A DNA stretch of 6,222 bases from Chitinophagales bacterium. GTDB lineage: Bacteria > Bacteroidota > Bacteroidia > Chitinophagales > Chitinophagaceae. Positions within the stretch are counted from its first letter, which is position 1. Each line of letters begins with the position of its first letter. Positions 1-6,181 of this stretch are shown in pieces. Both the position numbers and the translations under genes were made by a program. The notes beneath the pieces were generated by a model that worked only from the letters and a program-made list of their open reading frames with translations, was not told the DNA's origin and ran no database searches. The stretch covers positions 1-6,222 of the forward strand of contig JAATGW010000500.1 of the NCBI GenBank assembly GCA_015654495.1, read 5' to 3'.

Positions 1-262
1 CCATATCATCCGTAAAGTTTCCTGTCGTTATTTTTTTTACAACATCCTTATTAAAAACAGGCGAGGGATTAGACTTAATAGCTGCCTGAAGTGCGTCGTT
101 CACCAGTTTATTGCGCAATTTTTTATCAGCAGATTCGGTAGCCTCTTTTGGTACCATGTCAAGCAAAATCACCTGTAAGCCCACACCTGCGAAATGACAG
201 GCAATCCTTGATCCCATAACTCCGCTCCCAAGCACAGCAACTTTTCTGATCGTTCTTTTCAT
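1..262 (-). CDS. 3-hydroxyacyl-CoA dehydrogenase (FadN/FadB-type), N-terminal 87 codons, cut by the window edge
   Basis: The visible product opens MKRTIRKVAVLGSGVMGSRI, a Rossmann NAD-binding fold: strand, GxGxxG loop (G12, G14, G17), helix, second strand ending in acidic D35 (VILLDMVP), the residue expected to bind the NAD ribose. This is the start of the 3-hydroxyacyl-CoA dehydrogenase family, which oxidises L-3-hydroxyacyl-CoA to 3-ketoacyl-CoA in beta-oxidation. The following segment (residues 49-83: KLRNKLVNDALQAAIKSNP, then ITTGNF) resembles the long Bacteroidota/FadN-like enzymes that carry a crotonase-type domain after the dehydrogenase, but that part is outside the window, so the fusion is inferred. 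The ATG at 262-260 is chosen because the first beta strand starts a few residues later, as usual in the family. No Shine-Dalgarno is visible; the leader is AT-rich. The gene is divergent from the glycerate kinase, with 156 bp between starts. Confidence 0.9.
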   Translation of the reverse strand, partial: MKRTIRKVAVLGSGVMGSRIACHFAGVGLQVILLDMVPKEATESADKKLRNKLVNDALQAAIKSNPSPVFNKDVVKKITTGNFTDDM

Positions 263-296
263 ATAACAAGATTTTTATTCTTCACCGTATTTCCGA

Positions 297-336
297 GGTA
301 GATAGTTAGCTAAACAACTATCTTTACCGAAGGTAA
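297..336. promoter_or_regulatory. Two overlapping, mutually exclusive hairpins in the divergent intergenic region
   Basis: First hairpin: GGTA plus GATAGTT (297-307) pairs with AACTATC (316-322) plus TACC (325-328), an 11-bp stem with an 8-nt loop and a two-base bulge (323-324). Second hairpin: TTACC (324-328), loop GAA, GGTAA (332-336), a perfect 5-bp stem. Both use TACC at 325-328, so only one can form at a time. The element lies between the starts of the HADH and glycerate kinase genes, so it could be an operator for a dimeric repressor or a leader-RNA structure for either gene. The pairing is visible in the sequence; the regulatory role is inference. Confidence 0.4.
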
Positions 337-398
337 TATAAAAATGAAAAACGGGGAAGCGGACTGTGATTTAATAATCAGTTACCTGCTATAAAAAA

Positions 399-416
399 TA
401 TAAAATTAATTTTATA
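399..416. repeat. 18-bp perfect AT-only palindrome just upstream of the glycerate kinase start
   Basis: TATAAAATT at 399-407 is followed directly by its reverse complement AATTTTATA at 408-416, ending two bases before the ATG at 419. It covers the place where a Shine-Dalgarno would be, and none is present. It could be a binding site for a regulator. It could also simply be the A/T-rich leader typical of Bacteroidota genes, in which palindromes of this kind arise more easily by chance. The symmetry is exact; the function is unknown. Confidence 0.4.
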
Positions 417-418
417 AG

Positions 419-1729
419 ATGCGAACCGATGCCCGCCTGATTTATGATGCCGCAATTGCTGCTGTTCAGTCTGAGTACCTGATTCCGAAGTATTTGCATA
501 CGGAAGGAGATTATTTATTTGCCGGGCAGGTACGGTATGATCTCCGGAAGTTTACTGGTATAAAAGTAATTGCAGCAGGGAAGGCTGCCGCATCAATGGC
601 TGCTGCAACGGAAAATATTCTGAAAGGCCGGATTAATGGCGGGCTGGTATTGACTAAATATGAGCATTGCCTTCCCTTAAAACGGCTGGACTGCATAGAA
701 GCAGGTCATCCGGTGCCTGATGAAAATGGCAGAAAGGCTGCAGCTGCGATTGCAGAAATTGCAAAGAATGCGAAAGAAAATGAGCTTATTATTTTTCTGC
801 TCAGCGGGGGTGCTTCTGCTCTTATGGCTGATCTTTCCGATGATATTGATGCAAAGGAATTTTCTGACCTTACTAAAAAGTTATTGAATAGCGGGGCAAC
901 TATTTCGGAATTGAACGCAATACGAAAGCACCTCTCTTTTCTAAAAGGCGGGCAACTCGCTGGTTTGGCATGGCCCGCGACGATTATCAGCCTGGTTTTG
1001 AGTGATGTGCCGGGAGATTCACCTGACACAATCGGGAGCGGACCTACTGTTCCTGATACTTCAGGTTTCAATGATGCATTGCAGATCATTGAGAAATACA
1101 ATCTGTGGTCAACTACCGGAGATTCTGTTTTAAGACGTTTAATAAAAGGGGCGGAAGGAAAAATTCCTGAAACACCAAAACCTGGTACCGGAATATTTTC
1201 GCACACGCAATATGAGATGATCGGGACTAGCAGAACTGCGCTGGAGGCAGCAAGTCGCAAGGCAGGTTCCCTGGGTTACCAGGTTATAATTTTTGAAAAG
1301 CAGATGGAAGGTGAAGCAAAGCAACAGGCGTCAGCGCTATTAGCAGCTATAAAAAATGATAAGAGACCCTTACCCCTTTGCATGCTTGCTGGTGGCGAAA
1401 CAACAGTAACAGTTAAGGGTAATGGAAAAGGAGGACGCAATCAGGAACTTGCTCTGGCTGCGGCGGTTCGGATGCTTGGATCAGAAAACGAATTTCAGGA
1501 TGTCCTGCTCCTTGCTGCAGCAACCGATGGAACTGATGGCCCCACAGATGCAGCAGGAGCTTTTGCAGATAGAGACCTGACAAGATTTATTATTGAAAAT
1601 AATATCAATCCCGTTGAATGGTTGAATAATAATGATGCGTATGGATTTTTCAGTAACACAGATGCCCATTTGATTACCGGTGCTACACAAACAAATGTGA
1701 TGGATATCGCTATTCTTTTGCGAACCTAA
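419..1729 (+). CDS. Glycerate 2-kinase, GckA/TtuD (DUF4147 + MOFRL) family
   Basis: This 436-residue protein should phosphorylate D-glycerate with ATP to 2-phosphoglycerate, feeding it into lower glycolysis; it is cytosolic. The length matches the family. The N-terminal domain (about 1-310) shows AAGKAAASM (52-60, with the conserved lysine K54), GHPVPDENG (96-104), LLSGGASALM (127-136), LNAIRKHLSFLKGG (165-178) and SDVPGDSPDTIGSGPTVPD (195-213). The C-terminal MOFRL domain (about 318-430) shows LAGGETTVTV (323-332), GGRNQE (338-343, with R340) and ATDGTDGPTDAAGAF (368-382). The start fits because family members begin with R-x-D-A about 3 residues in, followed by a helix like IYDAAIAAV, as here. 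No Shine-Dalgarno is present. The terminal motif reads TGATQTNVMD (420-429), where I expect something like TGPTGTNV; this is a mild departure near the active site. There is no kinase partner gene nearby, so whether the glycerate comes from glyoxylate, tartrate or serine cannot be told here. Confidence 0.95.
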   Translation: MRTDARLIYDAAIAAVQSEYLIPKYLHTEGDYLFAGQVRYDLRKFTGIKVIAAGKAAASMAAATENILKGRINGGLVLTKYEHCLPLKRLDCIEAGHPVPDENGRKAAAAIAEIAKNAKENELIIFLLSGGASALMADLSDDIDAKEFSDLTKKLLNSGATISELNAIRKHLSFLKGGQLAGLAWPATIISLVLSDVPGDSPDTIGSGPTVPDTSGFNDALQIIEKYNLWSTTGDSVLRRLIKGAEGKIPETPKPGTGIFSHTQYEMIGTSRTALEAASRKAGSLGYQVIIFEKQMEGEAKQQASALLAAIKNDKRPLPLCMLAGGETTVTVKGNGKGGRNQELALAAAVRMLGSENEFQDVLLLAAATDGTDGPTDAAGAFADRDLTRFIIENNINPVEWLNNNDAYGFFSNTDAHLITGATQTNVMDIAILLRT

Positions 1730-1755
1730 CGTCAAACGTTAAACGTTGAACGTTT
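1728..1755. repeat. Four tandem copies of a 7-bp unit (AACGTNN) spanning both stop codons of a convergent pair
   Basis: Reading from 1728 the units are AACGTCA, AACGTTA, AACGTTG and AACGTTT, followed by a decayed AGCGTAT (1756-1762). The array begins within the glycerate kinase TAA (1727-1729) and its last copy contains the stop of the minus-strand AsmA-like gene (1756-1754). Three of the four copies contain the palindrome AACGTT, so the array reads similarly on both strands. Copies differ at the last two positions, which argues against recent slippage. Confidence 0.75.
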
Positions 1756-1759
1756 AGCG
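1730..1759. terminator. Candidate bidirectional terminator hairpin in the convergent junction
   Basis: AAACGTT (1734-1740) pairs with AACGTTT (1749-1755) around an 8-nt loop. The stem extends outward through one mismatch (1733/1756) to a wobble and two G-C pairs (1730-1732 with 1757-1759). It sits at the end of both converging genes, where a shared terminator is expected. No uridine tract follows on either strand, so this is not a classic intrinsic terminator. The hairpin is made of the heptamer repeats themselves. Confidence 0.45.
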
Positions 1760-4700
1760 TATTTCGGGTATCTTCATCTTCTTTACTTCCCTGTGGTGCC
1801 GGCGATCGGTTTTATTACCTCCAATCACCCCTACATTATTCAATGCCCCATTTATAACAATCTTCATCCAGAAATTAAAAATGCTTTTGTCTTTTATCCT
1901 TTCAAAATAAACCGTTCCCGTTTTTTTGATATTTTTTCGGTGCAGCAGTAAATTATTCGCTGCAAAATTGATTAGTCTGGTCAGTACGGTCTTTTTTGTA
2001 TTGTCTTTTTTATTCAGGTAACTGACATGAAGGTTGGTATAGTACATCTGCATTTTCCCTTTGGCGACATCGTTATTTCCCATCACATCCATATGCAAAG
2101 TATCGATCATCCCATTATCTATACGTGCGGAAGCGAGTGGTTCGAGAATCGTATTCAGAGCCGGTAATCCGAAATTGCTGATTCGTAAACTCATCAGAAA
2201 TCCATTGCCCGGATCGGTATAGGATTCCCGGTAACTGAGTTTGACTTGCACAGTATCCAGAAAACGTGTACGCGCAGTCAGGCGCAAGCTATCTGAACTG
2301 CTGATGTCCGCATTTTTGAAATTGAGAAATTCGGCATCAGTACGGGAAAACCTCACTATTCCAATTCTGTCTGTTTTGTCATTGAATTCCTCGTATGTGA
2401 TTAAACCATTCCTGATCCGTACACTGTCAGCAACCAAAGGAAAGAAAATTCGTCTGATCATACCCGTTGCAAGAGGTTTAATCACCCCCGCTTCAAACGG
2501 CAGGTGCATATCTTTATAAATGTAGAGTTCTGGATTTTCCATTTCAATACTGCCTGCATGTAATAAGCTATCCCCGCCTGTTTTCTGCTGGCGGAAATCA
2601 TTGATTCTTACTTTGCCACCTGTAACAGTAATATAATTCTTTCGTACTGATTGCAATTGCATAAAAGCGTCAGCGCTGATTGACGGAAACCAGGAAAAAC
2701 TATCAGCTGAAATCCGCCGGCCGCCATTATCTATTGTCAGGTCGCGGGCCAGCATACGATCGTCAGCATCCTTATATTCAATTGTTGCAGCCTGCAACCT
2801 GAGATCAGGATTGTTATGTAGTATACTGAGCCATTGCATCGGCCTGCCGGTCCCGATCTGCATATTCTGAAGAGATATTCCGGTTCCCAGGATCGATTTG
2901 CTGATCCCCGAATCATTACTGATTCCAATATTGAAATCGGGAATAATGGCCTGCTGTAAACGGGCAGACCATTGTGCTGTTCCTGTTACAGAATGCCGCT
3001 GAAATTTAAAATCTTCGATGGCAAATAAATGTTGTTTTTCTGAATTGGTATTCAGTTCGAGATTTTCATTTTTTATCTTTATAGAGCCGGTTTGCAGGTC
3101 AATATTTTTTGCCTTCATTATCTCACCATCAGATTTCGCGGCAATTATTTTCAGGTTGGATATTTTAAACGACGGGAAAGTTGTTTTATCAGGCCGAAGA
3201 ATCGTTGGCTCAATCAATTCAAGTTTTCCGATGTCAAATACGGGAAGTTTTATTTTCTTTTTGTCATCCGGAATGGTAACCGTATCCGTGATTGTAAGCT
3301 GTGGTTGAAAAAGTATCAGCGAAGGGAAAGTATTTTTCTTATCCAGAATACTTTCCAGATCAGGTTCAAGCTGAATCCTTGGGAAATATCCATGAACATT
3401 CACTTTTTTTCCTGCAACACTGAGGTGAACCTGATCAAGAATAGAAATATGTTTGTCGTTTAGAAAATAAATTCCGGCCAAAAGTGAAAGGCCACCATTG
3501 CTGAACTGTAGCTTATTTCCTGAAACTGACATTGCTTCAATTTCGGGTTTACCATCTTCAGAAACCGTAACGGGCCCGGTTGTGATTGAATTCAGAAAAG
3601 TATTCATCCGGAGATCATTCCCCGTGACATTTAATTTTGTATTGCGGCCGCTCGTATAGTTCCATTTAGCGACAAAAGATGAACCGCTATTATTTTCTTC
3701 CGGAGTCTTTTTGTGGTGGTCAACCTGAATATCCGCTTTTTGCCAGAAAACGGAGTCGGCGCTGTATTGGAAGCTGGCGGTTCTGCGGATATTTTTCAGA
3801 AAGATTTTTTCAGCTGCAATTTTATTTCCTGGCTTTTGCCCTGTATACATTGCCGAACCCAGGTCCAGCGTTTGTTCGGTACCGTTATATATGCCCTTTG
3901 TAAGCGTAAACTGCCTTCCTTTGTTTTTAAGAAATCCCGAGCCGAAAGAAAACCTGCTGATACTATTGATAAGTTCGCCGGCATCATCGGCATTCAATAA
4001 ATCATTTGCCTGAATGCTTGTATTGAAATGATCCATTTCAAGCAAGGTGCCATCTGAAGAGCTTATTGAGACCTTTGCATCTGTCAGAAGCAATTGGGAG
4101 ATTTCCAGCTTGTCTCTGAATCCATCGAGTGCACGATAAAGAGATCCCCGCTGTCTTTTCTTGCGGACTTTGTTTTCGCCGCTACGGATCTCGACCTCAG
4201 GATTTACCAGGATGGCACGATCAGCTACTATTTTGTTATTGTAAATAAGTTCAGCCCAATGAATATCCTCCAACTCAAAAGCCCGGGTTTTCACCTCCCG
4301 CCAATCGGCCTGGTTATTACCATAACTCGGACCAATAGAAAAATTACTCAATGCCAGTTTGTTTTTTAAAAGGAGGACACTGTCAAACCTGATCATATAC
4401 GCACTATCTCTTGAAAAGCCTTTGTAATTCCTGATCGCGAAATCAAATCTTTCCAGCTGTATCGGCGTGGCAGGATCCTCAAGAATCAGTAAGCCATGGA
4501 GATTAAAATTGCTGTTTCTCGATGTATAAGTTGTACTTCCTTCACCACGTGTTAACCTGATATCCACTTTGGCATTCTGCACATTAATAAAATGTAGATC
4601 AAGGTTGGCAAAGAGTTTTTTAAAGGCTGTTTCAAGACTATCCTTCGCTCTTTTTTTTACGGCAAATACGTTGGCAACGGGATTTTTTACTTCAAGATTA

Positions 4701-5575
4701 AAGATGATCTCAGGGTTCATACAGATCGTACTGTCTACCCGGATAAGATCGAATCTTGCCAGAGCATTCAGATCGGTGTTCAACAATCGAAGAGTATCAA
4801 CAAAAACGCCAAAATCGGCTGCTGATGATTTGGTTTTTTTTCCGTAGATATAACAACTATCGATTTCGATCTGTCGTGTTTGCGTATTTAACCTGAACTT
4901 GCTGAAACGGAGACCATGAAATCCGTCTGGAAATAAAATGTCCTGATTAGCAGACTCCAGAAGAATTCTGTCGGAATATAAAATCCTGTCACGGGAAGCA
5001 TCACCTGTAAAATCACCGAGATTGGTGATGGTGAGGTCAATATTGGAAATCCTGATCGGTTCAGCCCCCGGATCATATTTTCTGATCAATGCAAGGCTCC
5101 CGGAACGGATGGAAAAATGCCGGATATTCATTTTACTGATCACTTCGCCGATAGACTTGTATATTTTGGAAATTTCATCCGGCAGAGAAATCCTCCTGCT
5201 TTCACCCGGCTTGTTTTTTATGACTTCAATGATTGGCTGTGTGCAGTCAATTGAATCGATTGTAAATGTTCTGCGGAATATCACGGATTGTAATGAACCC
5301 GTGTTGAGCACAAGCTTTTTTAGACTTATCACATAGGAAGTAGATTCATCTGCCAGAACGGTAGAGCTGATGCGCGCATTAAAAAGTTCGAATTGTTGCC
5401 GGCGAAAGGAATACCTGACTTTTTGTGTGGAGATTTCGATTTTGCCCTTCGACTCGGATTTTACGAACTCACGAAGCAGGTATTGGGCATTATAAATCAC
5501 CCAGATGTAAGCACCCAGAAAAATAAGTGATAACACAACGAGAGTTATTCCGGTAATTTTTAGAAAGCGCTTCAT
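1754..5575 (-). CDS. Large AsmA/DUF748-like envelope protein (1273 aa)
   Basis: A basic N-terminus (MKRFLK) is followed by one hydrophobic helix at about residues 7-28 (ITGITLVVLSLIFLGAYIWV), predicted to anchor the protein in the inner membrane with the rest in the periplasm. The body (30-1170) is rich in short alternating-hydrophobicity strands. A strand-turn-strand pattern recurs, for example DSIDCTQPIIEV (107-118), IRHFSIRSGSLALI (151-164), AILVNPEVEI (454-463), IGKLELIEPTIL (782-793), IEMENPELYI (1010-1019) and VRIRNGLITYEE (1052-1063). The conserved end has YYTNLHVSYL (1178-1187), a loop, FAANNLLL (1204-1211), then GTVYFERIKDKSIFNFW (1220-1236), and a basic tail. This ending is what I know from AsmA/DUF748-type proteins of Bacteroidota. 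Family members are thought to form long hydrophobic grooves that carry lipids between membranes or help outer-membrane assembly; the exact cargo here is unknown. The frame is open 25 codons further upstream (to 5650), but the ATG at 5575-5573 is preferred because it places the membrane helix at the N-terminus. No frameshift is seen. The gene is convergent with the glycerate kinase and divergent from the S23 gene. Confidence 0.8.
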   Translation of the reverse strand: MKRFLKITGITLVVLSLIFLGAYIWVIYNAQYLLREFVKSESKGKIEISTQKVRYSFRRQQFELFNARISSTVLADESTSYVISLKKLVLNTGSLQSVIFRRTFTIDSIDCTQPIIEVIKNKPGESRRISLPDEISKIYKSIGEVISKMNIRHFSIRSGSLALIRKYDPGAEPIRISNIDLTITNLGDFTGDASRDRILYSDRILLESANQDILFPDGFHGLRFSKFRLNTQTRQIEIDSCYIYGKKTKSSAADFGVFVDTLRLLNTDLNALARFDLIRVDSTICMNPEIIFNLEVKNPVANVFAVKKRAKDSLETAFKKLFANLDLHFINVQNAKVDIRLTRGEGSTTYTSRNSNFNLHGLLILEDPATPIQLERFDFAIRNYKGFSRDSAYMIRFDSVLLLKNKLALSNFSIGPSYGNNQADWREVKTRAFELEDIHWAELIYNNKIVADRAILVNPEVEIRSGENKVRKKRQRGSLYRALDGFRDKLEISQLLLTDAKVSISSSDGTLLEMDHFNTSIQANDLLNADDAGELINSISRFSFGSGFLKNKGRQFTLTKGIYNGTEQTLDLGSAMYTGQKPGNKIAAEKIFLKNIRRTASFQYSADSVFWQKADIQVDHHKKTPEENNSGSSFVAKWNYTSGRNTKLNVTGNDLRMNTFLNSITTGPVTVSEDGKPEIEAMSVSGNKLQFSNGGLSLLAGIYFLNDKHISILDQVHLSVAGKKVNVHGYFPRIQLEPDLESILDKKNTFPSLILFQPQLTITDTVTIPDDKKKIKLPVFDIGKLELIEPTILRPDKTTFPSFKISNLKIIAAKSDGEIMKAKNIDLQTGSIKIKNENLELNTNSEKQHLFAIEDFKFQRHSVTGTAQWSARLQQAIIPDFNIGISNDSGISKSILGTGISLQNMQIGTGRPMQWLSILHNNPDLRLQAATIEYKDADDRMLARDLTIDNGGRRISADSFSWFPSISADAFMQLQSVRKNYITVTGGKVRINDFRQQKTGGDSLLHAGSIEMENPELYIYKDMHLPFEAGVIKPLATGMIRRIFFPLVADSVRIRNGLITYEEFNDKTDRIGIVRFSRTDAEFLNFKNADISSSDSLRLTARTRFLDTVQVKLSYRESYTDPGNGFLMSLRISNFGLPALNTILEPLASARIDNGMIDTLHMDVMGNNDVAKGKMQMYYTNLHVSYLNKKDNTKKTVLTRLINFAANNLLLHRKNIKKTGTVYFERIKDKSIFNFWMKIVINGALNNVGVIGGNKTDRRHHREVKKMKIPEIR

Positions 5576-5651
5576 CCGAGGTAAATGCAAATATCGGATT
5601 GATAACGAATAGATTAGTGATTTAGGTATCCGGGGGAGGAGAATTAACAAC

Positions 5652-5679
5652 CAGGCAGCAGGCAGGAAGCAGCGGGCAG
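5652..5679. repeat. Four tandem copies of a second 7-bp unit (CAGGCAG-like)
   Basis: Units are CAGGCAG (5652-5658), CAGGCAG (5659-5665), GAAGCAG (5666-5672) and CGGGCAG (5673-5679), with a partial CAG at 5680-5682. Each copy ends in GCAG. The array is GC-rich in an otherwise AT-rich intergenic region and lies about 77 bp upstream of the AsmA-like start and about 104 bp upstream of the S23 start. It does not encode a plausible peptide and does not look like a regulatory leader. Copy number and period are the same as in the array at 1728-1755, but the sequence is unrelated. Confidence 0.7.
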
Positions 5680-5694
5680 CAGATAAACTACAGC

Positions 5695-5727
5695 TTGCCA
5701 GTGAAAAAAAACATGAAAATATGTTTG
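5695..5727 (+). promoter_or_regulatory. Bacteroidota-type promoter for the S23 gene
   Basis: TATGTTTG at 5720-5727 matches every fixed position of the Bacteroidota -7 element TAnnTTTG. A TTG at 5695-5697 lies 22 nt upstream, close to the usual spacing for the -33 element. Transcription would then begin around 5732-5735, giving a leader of about 50 nt before the ATG at 5784. Matches are read directly from the sequence; use as a promoter is inferred. Confidence 0.6.
5709..5726. promoter_or_regulatory. Inverted repeat overlapping the S23 -7 element (candidate operator)
   Basis: AAACAT (5709-5714), six-base spacer GAAAAT, ATGTTT (5721-5726). The right half covers most of the -7 element, so a dimeric regulator bound here would block RNA polymerase. 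The half-sites are short and the surroundings are AT-rich, so chance is possible. Confidence 0.3.
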
Positions 5728-5758
5728 AAACGACATTTTTTTACAAATGCCCGGTCGG

Positions 5759-5783
5759 AATTTTGGGATTCAAATTTTAGGAT
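5759..5783 (+). repeat. 14-bp-period direct repeat abutting the S23 start codon
   Basis: AATTTTGGGAT (5759-5769) recurs as AATTTTAGGAT (5773-5783), 10 of 11 identical, with starts 14 bp apart. The second copy ends on the base before the ATG at 5784. Its AGGA (5779-5782) is one base from the start codon, too close to serve as a normal ribosome-binding site. Confidence 0.5.
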
Positions 5784-6131
5784 ATGCAGGAATGGGGATA
5801 CAAAAGTTTAATAGGTTGGCATAAATCAATGCAGCTGACAAAATTGATTTACGACTTAAGTGAAGTCTGGCCTGCTTCAGAAAATTTCGGGCTGAAATCA
5901 CAAATAAGAAGAGCTTCAATTTCAGTAAGTTCCAATATTGCTGAAGGATCAGCCCGAAGTAGTGTTGCGGATCGCAAAAGATTTTATGGAATTGCCAGGT
6001 CCGCTGTAATTGAAGTAAATTCTCAACTTGAATTGTCGTTGATGCTTAAATATACAGGCTTTGATCAATTTGAGCCTATCAACAATATCATGATAGAAAT
6101 CTTTAAGATGTTAACCAAAATGATCCTTTAG
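5784..6131 (+). CDS. Four-helix bundle protein, S23 (23S rRNA intervening-sequence protein) family
   Basis: This 115-residue protein is the usual size for the family. Visible hallmarks are LIGWHKSMQLTKLIYDL (9-25, helix 1), a proline near the end of that helix (P30), NFGLKSQIRRASISVSSNIA (34-53) continuing to EGSAR (54-58), and a third helix FYGIARSAVIEVNSQLELSL (67-86). A fourth amphipathic helix (about 96-113) completes the bundle. The family was first seen encoded inside intervening sequences of some 23S rRNA genes. Most members, as here, are free-standing and have no demonstrated function. The fold is also shared with Avd proteins of diversity-generating retroelements, but no reverse transcriptase or template repeat is visible in this window, and the SNIAEG motif points to S23 proper. 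The third-helix motif reads ARSAVIEV where ARGSLxE-like sequences are more usual. The protein has its own promoter upstream and hairpins downstream, so it looks like a single-gene unit divergent from the AsmA-like gene. Confidence 0.92.
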   Translation: MQEWGYKSLIGWHKSMQLTKLIYDLSEVWPASENFGLKSQIRRASISVSSNIAEGSARSSVADRKRFYGIARSAVIEVNSQLELSLMLKYTGFDQFEPINNIMIEIFKMLTKMIL

Positions 6132-6144
6132 TTCATTTCTTTTT

Positions 6145-6178
6145 CTAAGCCGATCTACATCCTGCCTGATCGGCTTAG
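6145..6178 (+). terminator. Strong hairpin 13 bp after the S23 stop codon, probable terminator
   Basis: CTAAGCCGATC (6145-6155) pairs perfectly with GATCGGCTTAG (6168-6178), an 11-bp stem with a 12-nt loop. Its position just after the TAG at 6129-6131 fits transcription termination for the S23 gene. The bases after the stem (TAATCAAATTC) are not a uridine tract, and a T-rich run lies before the stem instead, so it is not canonical in either direction. Confidence 0.6.
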
Positions 6179-6181
6179 TAA

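Noticed and set aside
319..326. TATCTTTA as a -7 element for the glycerate kinase
   Set aside because: It misses the final G of TAnnTTTG and there is no TTG about 20 bases upstream; it also lies within the hairpin, so the match may be incidental.
706..1260. 184-codon open frame on the minus strand inside the glycerate kinase
   Set aside because: It is antisense to a strongly recognised gene, its translation has no family features, and long antisense frames arise from codon bias.
3018..3463. Overlapping plus-strand frames inside the AsmA-like gene
   Set aside because: They lie opposite a continuous 1273-codon gene, overlap each other in two frames, and show no recognisable protein pattern.
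5588..5595. GATATTTG on the minus strand as a -7 element for the AsmA-like gene
   Set aside because: Only four of the six fixed positions match TAnnTTTG, no TTG is at the right distance, and the start of transcription would fall almost on the start codon.
5634..5646. GGGGGAGGAGAAT as a strong Shine-Dalgarno on the plus strand
   Set aside because: No ATG or convincing open frame follows it; the downstream sequence is the heptamer array.
5576..5650. N-terminal extension of the AsmA-like protein to an upstream ATG at 5650
   Set aside because: The added 25 residues would precede a textbook membrane anchor that starts MKRFLK; the extension looks like translated leader.
5784..6131. Avd protein of a diversity-generating retroelement
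   Set aside because: The four-helix fold is shared, but the SNIAEG and QIRRA motifs match S23, and no reverse transcriptase or template/variable repeat pair is seen in the window.
5784..6131. S23 gene lying within a 23S rRNA intervening sequence
   Set aside because: The flanking sequence is protein-coding or AT-rich intergenic DNA with no recognisable rRNA.
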